NCBI RefSeq assembly: GCF_008107695.1
Contig: NZ_VIRG01000066.1
Span: 1,302,001-1,366,000 of the forward strand
Reading direction: 5' to 3'
DNA length: 64,000 nucleotides
Source of the DNA: Stappia sp. BW2
GTDB lineage: Bacteria; Pseudomonadota; Alphaproteobacteria; Rhizobiales; Stappiaceae
The first letter of the stretch is position 1. Each line of letters opens with the position of its first letter. The translations under genes were made by a program, and so were the position numbers. The notes under the pieces were generated by a model. That model searched no databases, had not been told where the DNA came from, and saw nothing but the letters and a program-made list of their open reading frames with translations. Shown piece by piece: positions 61,486 to 64,000 of the stretch.

Positions 61486-62103
61486 TCAGGTCAGCCCCGT
61501 CATGACAGCCTTGCGATAGGCCGGGCGCTCAGAGAGGCGACCATACCATGCCTCAAGCGCAGGATGCTCTGGCCGTTCGATTGACATGCTGAACCATGCA
61601 TAGGCGATGCAGCCCAAGGGAATGTCGCCGAACCCGAACTCAGCGCCTGAAAGCCATTCGCTTTCTGAAAGGGCATCATCCGCAATGCTCATGAGAGTGG
61701 CGCACTGCGCGAGCCCCCGTTCTACGGCCACATCATCACGCTGTTCCGGCGTAGAGCGCACCAGATTCCAGAACACATCGCGGAAAGGCACTGCGAAAGA
61801 AAGCGATGCCCAGTCCATCCACTTGTCGGCCACCGCCCAGATGCGCGGGTCCGAAGGTGCAAACGGGGTCGTCCCATATTGTCTTGCAAGATATCTGACG
61901 ATGGCGTTCGATTCCCAAAGCACCAGATCCCCGTCCTTGAGAGACGGCACCAAGCCGTTTGGGTTGAGCGCGCGAAACTCCTGAGAATTTACGACACCGA
62001 ACGCACCTCCAGCAGGGATATGTTCGTACTTCAATCCAAGTTCTTCGGCACACCACAGTACCTTGCGGACATTGGTGGAATTGTCGCGGCCCCAGATTTT
62101 CAC
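61486..62103 (-). CDS. Glutathione S-transferase family protein
   Basis: The product has 205 residues. The N-terminal thioredoxin-like domain starts IWGRDNSTNVRKVLWCAEEL with the glutathione-contact motif WESNAIVRYLARQYG near residue 63; the C-terminal helical domain has FGFGDIPLGCIAYAWFSM near 150. It may conjugate or reduce electrophilic or peroxide substrates with glutathione. No partner genes are adjacent. Confidence 0.87.
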   Translation of the reverse strand: MKIWGRDNSTNVRKVLWCAEELGLKYEHIPAGGAFGVVNSQEFRALNPNGLVPSLKDGDLVLWESNAIVRYLARQYGTTPFAPSDPRIWAVADKWMDWASLSFAVPFRDVFWNLVRSTPEQRDDVAVERGLAQCATLMSIADDALSESEWLSGAEFGFGDIPLGCIAYAWFSMSIERPEHPALEAWYGRLSERPAYRKAVMTGLT

Positions 62104-62278
62104 ACTTCGTCTCCTGTCAGATCACGCCTAGAATACCAACTGTCAAATCAGGAGAAAAAGGCTCTTTCCCGCCGTTCACTGCGCCAGGCACAAACGTCGG
62201 CTTTCCTTTACCGCATGCGATTTTGGTCAGTGATTTGACACAGAAGTCGGTTTTGCCTGGCATTTTACATTTGGGGAA

Positions 62279-62355
62279 TGGCGCACCGGGGAGGATTCGA
62301 ACCCCCGACCCCCAGATTCGTAGTCTGGTGCTCTATCCAGCTGAGCTACCGGTGC
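62279..62355 (-). tRNA. tRNA-Arg (anticodon ACG)
   Basis: The minus strand folds as a complete cloverleaf: acceptor GCACCGG/CCGGTGC, D arm GCTC...GAGC, anticodon stem CCAGA/TCTGG with loop CTACGAA (anticodon ACG), T arm with TTCGAAT, discriminator G and an encoded CCA (62279-62281). It reads CGN Arg codons, the A being edited to inosine. Confidence 0.95.
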
Positions 62356-62570
62356 GTATTTGCGAAGATCTTGTCATCTCGGTTGGAACCTGCCGATGAC
62401 CGGTCTTGGCGCTGCGAGGCGTCTTGTGTGCCCCGGACAGGGCGCTTACCTACTGCGGTCCGGGGGGGATTGCAAGAACCTTTTTGAACTTTTTTTCAAC
62501 GAACTGTCACACGGTTCCGAAACCCGCAAAATTCCGCAACATTGAGCGGTGAATAAGTTCGCCCCTCTGC

Positions 62571-64000
62571 TTACGGCTTGCGGTCGGGAACCTCGAAACA
62601 GAAACACGTGCCGGTCTGATTGTCCTCCAGACGCACCGATCCACCATGAGCCTTGAGCAGTTCGGCAACGATTGCCAGCCCGAGGCCGACACCGCCGTTC
62701 TTCGAGCCGCTGTGAAAGGCCCTGAACAAGGCCTTGCGGATGTTGTCCGGAATGCCTGGCCCGGTATCCGATACACGGACGCGGACACAAGCGCCCTCAC
62801 GCTCGGCCTCGATGGTGATCCGGCGCACCAGGGTTTCGTCCTTTTCCGCCTCCAGCGCCTGGAAGGCATTGCGGACAAGATTGAGCATGACGCGGAAGAT
62901 CTGTTCCGGATCGGCATCAATCTCGATGTCCGCCGACACCTTGTTGTCCAAGCGCACTGTGGCGTGGTCCACGAGACCCAGAACATCCGCAACATCGTCT
63001 CCAATGCGCCGCAGCGCCAGCAGGCGGCGTTGCGGCGCCCGCTCCTGGGCCTTGCCGTAGGACATCACCGCCTGGGTGTAGCCCACTGCCCGGTCGAGCG
63101 TGGCCAGGATCTTGGGGGCGAGGCGTTTGACCGTCGGGTCCGGGACATGTTCCAGACGCTCCAGAAACAGTTGCGCGGAGGCCAGCAGGTTGCGCAGGTC
63201 GTGGTTGATCTTGGAAACGGCCAGACCAAGGTCCGCAAGCCTCTGCTTCTGCTGAAGCGCCCTTGAAAGGGCCTCCTCCATGCCTGCCAGACGGATTTCC
63301 GCGTCGCCCAGTTCGTCGCGGCGGCCGGAGACCGGCATGATGCGCGAGGTATCCTCCGGGCTTTCGGCAAAGCGCTCCATGGAGGACGTCAGGTGGCGCA
63401 GCGGCCGGATGAACAGGGCACGCAGGGTGATATAGACGAGACTGGCCGTGATGATCGAAATCACCAGCGACAAGCCAAGGATACGGCCGGAGAATGCGAG
63501 CATGTCCTGCTGCAGCAGGCGCACCGGAAGGACAACGTCGACATGCTCGGTGTGCCCCATCTGACCGACCCCGATGATCCGCATGGCGCCGTCACCGCGA
63601 TAGGTCAGGGTCTCGAAACTGTGCATGATCGCCGACCACGGGGTGACCTCCGCCATGTCGATGACGAATTCCATCTCTGAGGGAACGTCGCTCATGGCGA
63701 TCAGGCTGCGCCGCGTGCCTTCATCGAGCGAAATTGCAAGGGCGCCGGTCGTGCGCAGCAGCTCTTCCTGCAGCCGCGGCGCGATGGTGTTGGTTTCGGC
63801 CAGCACGGAAGCTGCAACACCGGCGGTGGTCAGCCGGTCCATGAGCCAGGTGTTTCTGAAATTGGCAATCGAGGGCACATAGATGAGGACTTCCGCCAGC
63901 ATGACGAAAAGAACGGTCATCAACAGAAGCTTGCCCGACAGGCCGCCGAACCGATAGTGCCCGAAGCCGTCGCCGCTTGACACGGGCGTGGCGTCGATTT
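62571..64000 (-). CDS. HAMP sensor histidine kinase (5'-partial at window edge)
   Basis: At least 470 residues are visible. Two membrane helices (LLLMTVLFVMLAEVLIYVPS near 20, ILGLSLVISIITASLVYITL near 180) flank a periplasmic sensor. A HAMP-like linker follows, then a dimerisation/H-box with the phospho-His in VSKINHDLRNLLASAQL near 258, an N box NLVRNAFQAL, G1 DTGPGIPDN and G2 GGVGLGLAI. It autophosphorylates and passes phosphate to a response regulator that is not in the window. A GTG start at 63983 is possible but has no ribosome-binding site, and the frame stays open to the edge, so the true start probably lies beyond. Confidence 0.87.
   Translation of the reverse strand, partial: IDATPVSSGDGFGHYRFGGLSGKLLLMTVLFVMLAEVLIYVPSIANFRNTWLMDRLTTAGVAASVLAETNTIAPRLQEELLRTTGALAISLDEGTRRSLIAMSDVPSEMEFVIDMAEVTPWSAIMHSFETLTYRGDGAMRIIGVGQMGHTEHVDVVLPVRLLQQDMLAFSGRILGLSLVISIITASLVYITLRALFIRPLRHLTSSMERFAESPEDTSRIMPVSGRRDELGDAEIRLAGMEEALSRALQQKQRLADLGLAVSKINHDLRNLLASAQLFLERLEHVPDPTVKRLAPKILATLDRAVGYTQAVMSYGKAQERAPQRRLLALRRIGDDVADVLGLVDHATVRLDNKVSADIEIDADPEQIFRVMLNLVRNAFQALEAEKDETLVRRITIEAEREGACVRVRVSDTGPGIPDNIRKALFRAFHSGSKNGGVGLGLAIVAELLKAHGGSVRLEDNQTGTCFCFEVPDRKP

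Noticed and set aside
1..64000. CRISPR arrays, insertion sequences, integrase/att sites, defence or phage genes
   Set aside because: I looked for direct-repeat arrays, transposase motifs and phage structural genes and found none; the tRNA-Arg at 62279 has no adjacent integrase or duplicated 3' end in the window.

Overview
The window is about 61% GC and reads as a chromosome segment of an alphaproteobacterium of the order Hyphomicrobiales. A marine Stappiaceae member (Roseibium/Labrenzia-like) is my best guess, but that is inference. The grounds are a RirA-type iron regulator with TGA-N9-TCA iron boxes, the MbfA ferritin/VIT1 iron exporter, BA14K small secreted proteins, a choXWV plus betIAB choline locus, and a cysG-DUF2849-cysI-cysH-DUF934 sulfur operon. 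The content is overwhelmingly ordinary chromosomal metabolism, transport and regulation. I see no prophage, insertion sequence, plasmid backbone, CRISPR array or classical defence island.

Layout. 0-2.4 kb: the end of a glutamine-synthetase-family (PuuA-like) gene and a class III aminotransferase, probably polyamine or amine catabolism. 2.4-2.9 kb: a decayed LysR fragment, then mbfA. 4-6.7 kb: a DGPF/YCII protein overlapping its ECF sigma factor, a VOC protein and a MAPEG protein. 6.7-9.7 kb: a MipA/OmpV porin divergent from a TetR regulator with a CTG start, then a MASE1-GGDEF cyclase. 9.9-10.7 kb: a FabI-like reductase. 11.1-16 kb: the assimilatory sulfate reduction operon on the minus strand. 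16-19.2 kb: two unrecognised proteins and a thiolase. 19.2-25.5 kb: an orphan terminator (possible small RNA), a GH13 glucosidase behind a LacI-type palindrome, an LPS-type glycosyltransferase, a degenerate receiver/HD protein, a flavoprotein and YaiI. 25.6-26.7 kb: a BA14K protein and a cold-shock protein.

26.9-34 kb is the osmoprotection/choline locus. Uptake (choX, choW, choV on minus) and oxidation to glycine betaine (betI, betA, betB on plus) diverge around a 20-bp BetI-type palindrome. 34-37 kb carries a soluble class III nucleotide cyclase, hemP and a rirA-like regulator; candidate iron boxes sit in front of hemP and the regulator. 37-39.6 kb holds a LacI regulator and a second HI0933-type flavoprotein. 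39.6-45.2 kb holds a large inverted repeat, a livG-F-H-M-K transporter operon and kynB. 45.7-49 kb holds a PAS-GGDEF-EAL protein and kynU. 49-54.2 kb holds sdaA, a second MAPEG gene, and a GntR-anmK-aminotransferase group.

54.6-57.9 kb is the most system-like part. A secreted FecR-domain protein and a membrane CHASE2-adenylate cyclase overlap by 4 bp, and they diverge from a Crp-type cAMP-receptor-like regulator across a 124-bp region rich in small repeats. 58-60.3 kb holds small secreted, cold-shock, basic and GNAT proteins. 60.3-61.5 kb is gene-poor and partly AT-rich. The window ends with a glutathione transferase, tRNA-Arg(ACG) and a HAMP histidine kinase that runs off the edge. Signalling genes are frequent: two class III cyclases and a Crp-family protein (cAMP), and two GGDEF proteins plus a degenerate HD protein (c-di-GMP-like). 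All functions come from motif reading; no database search was run.
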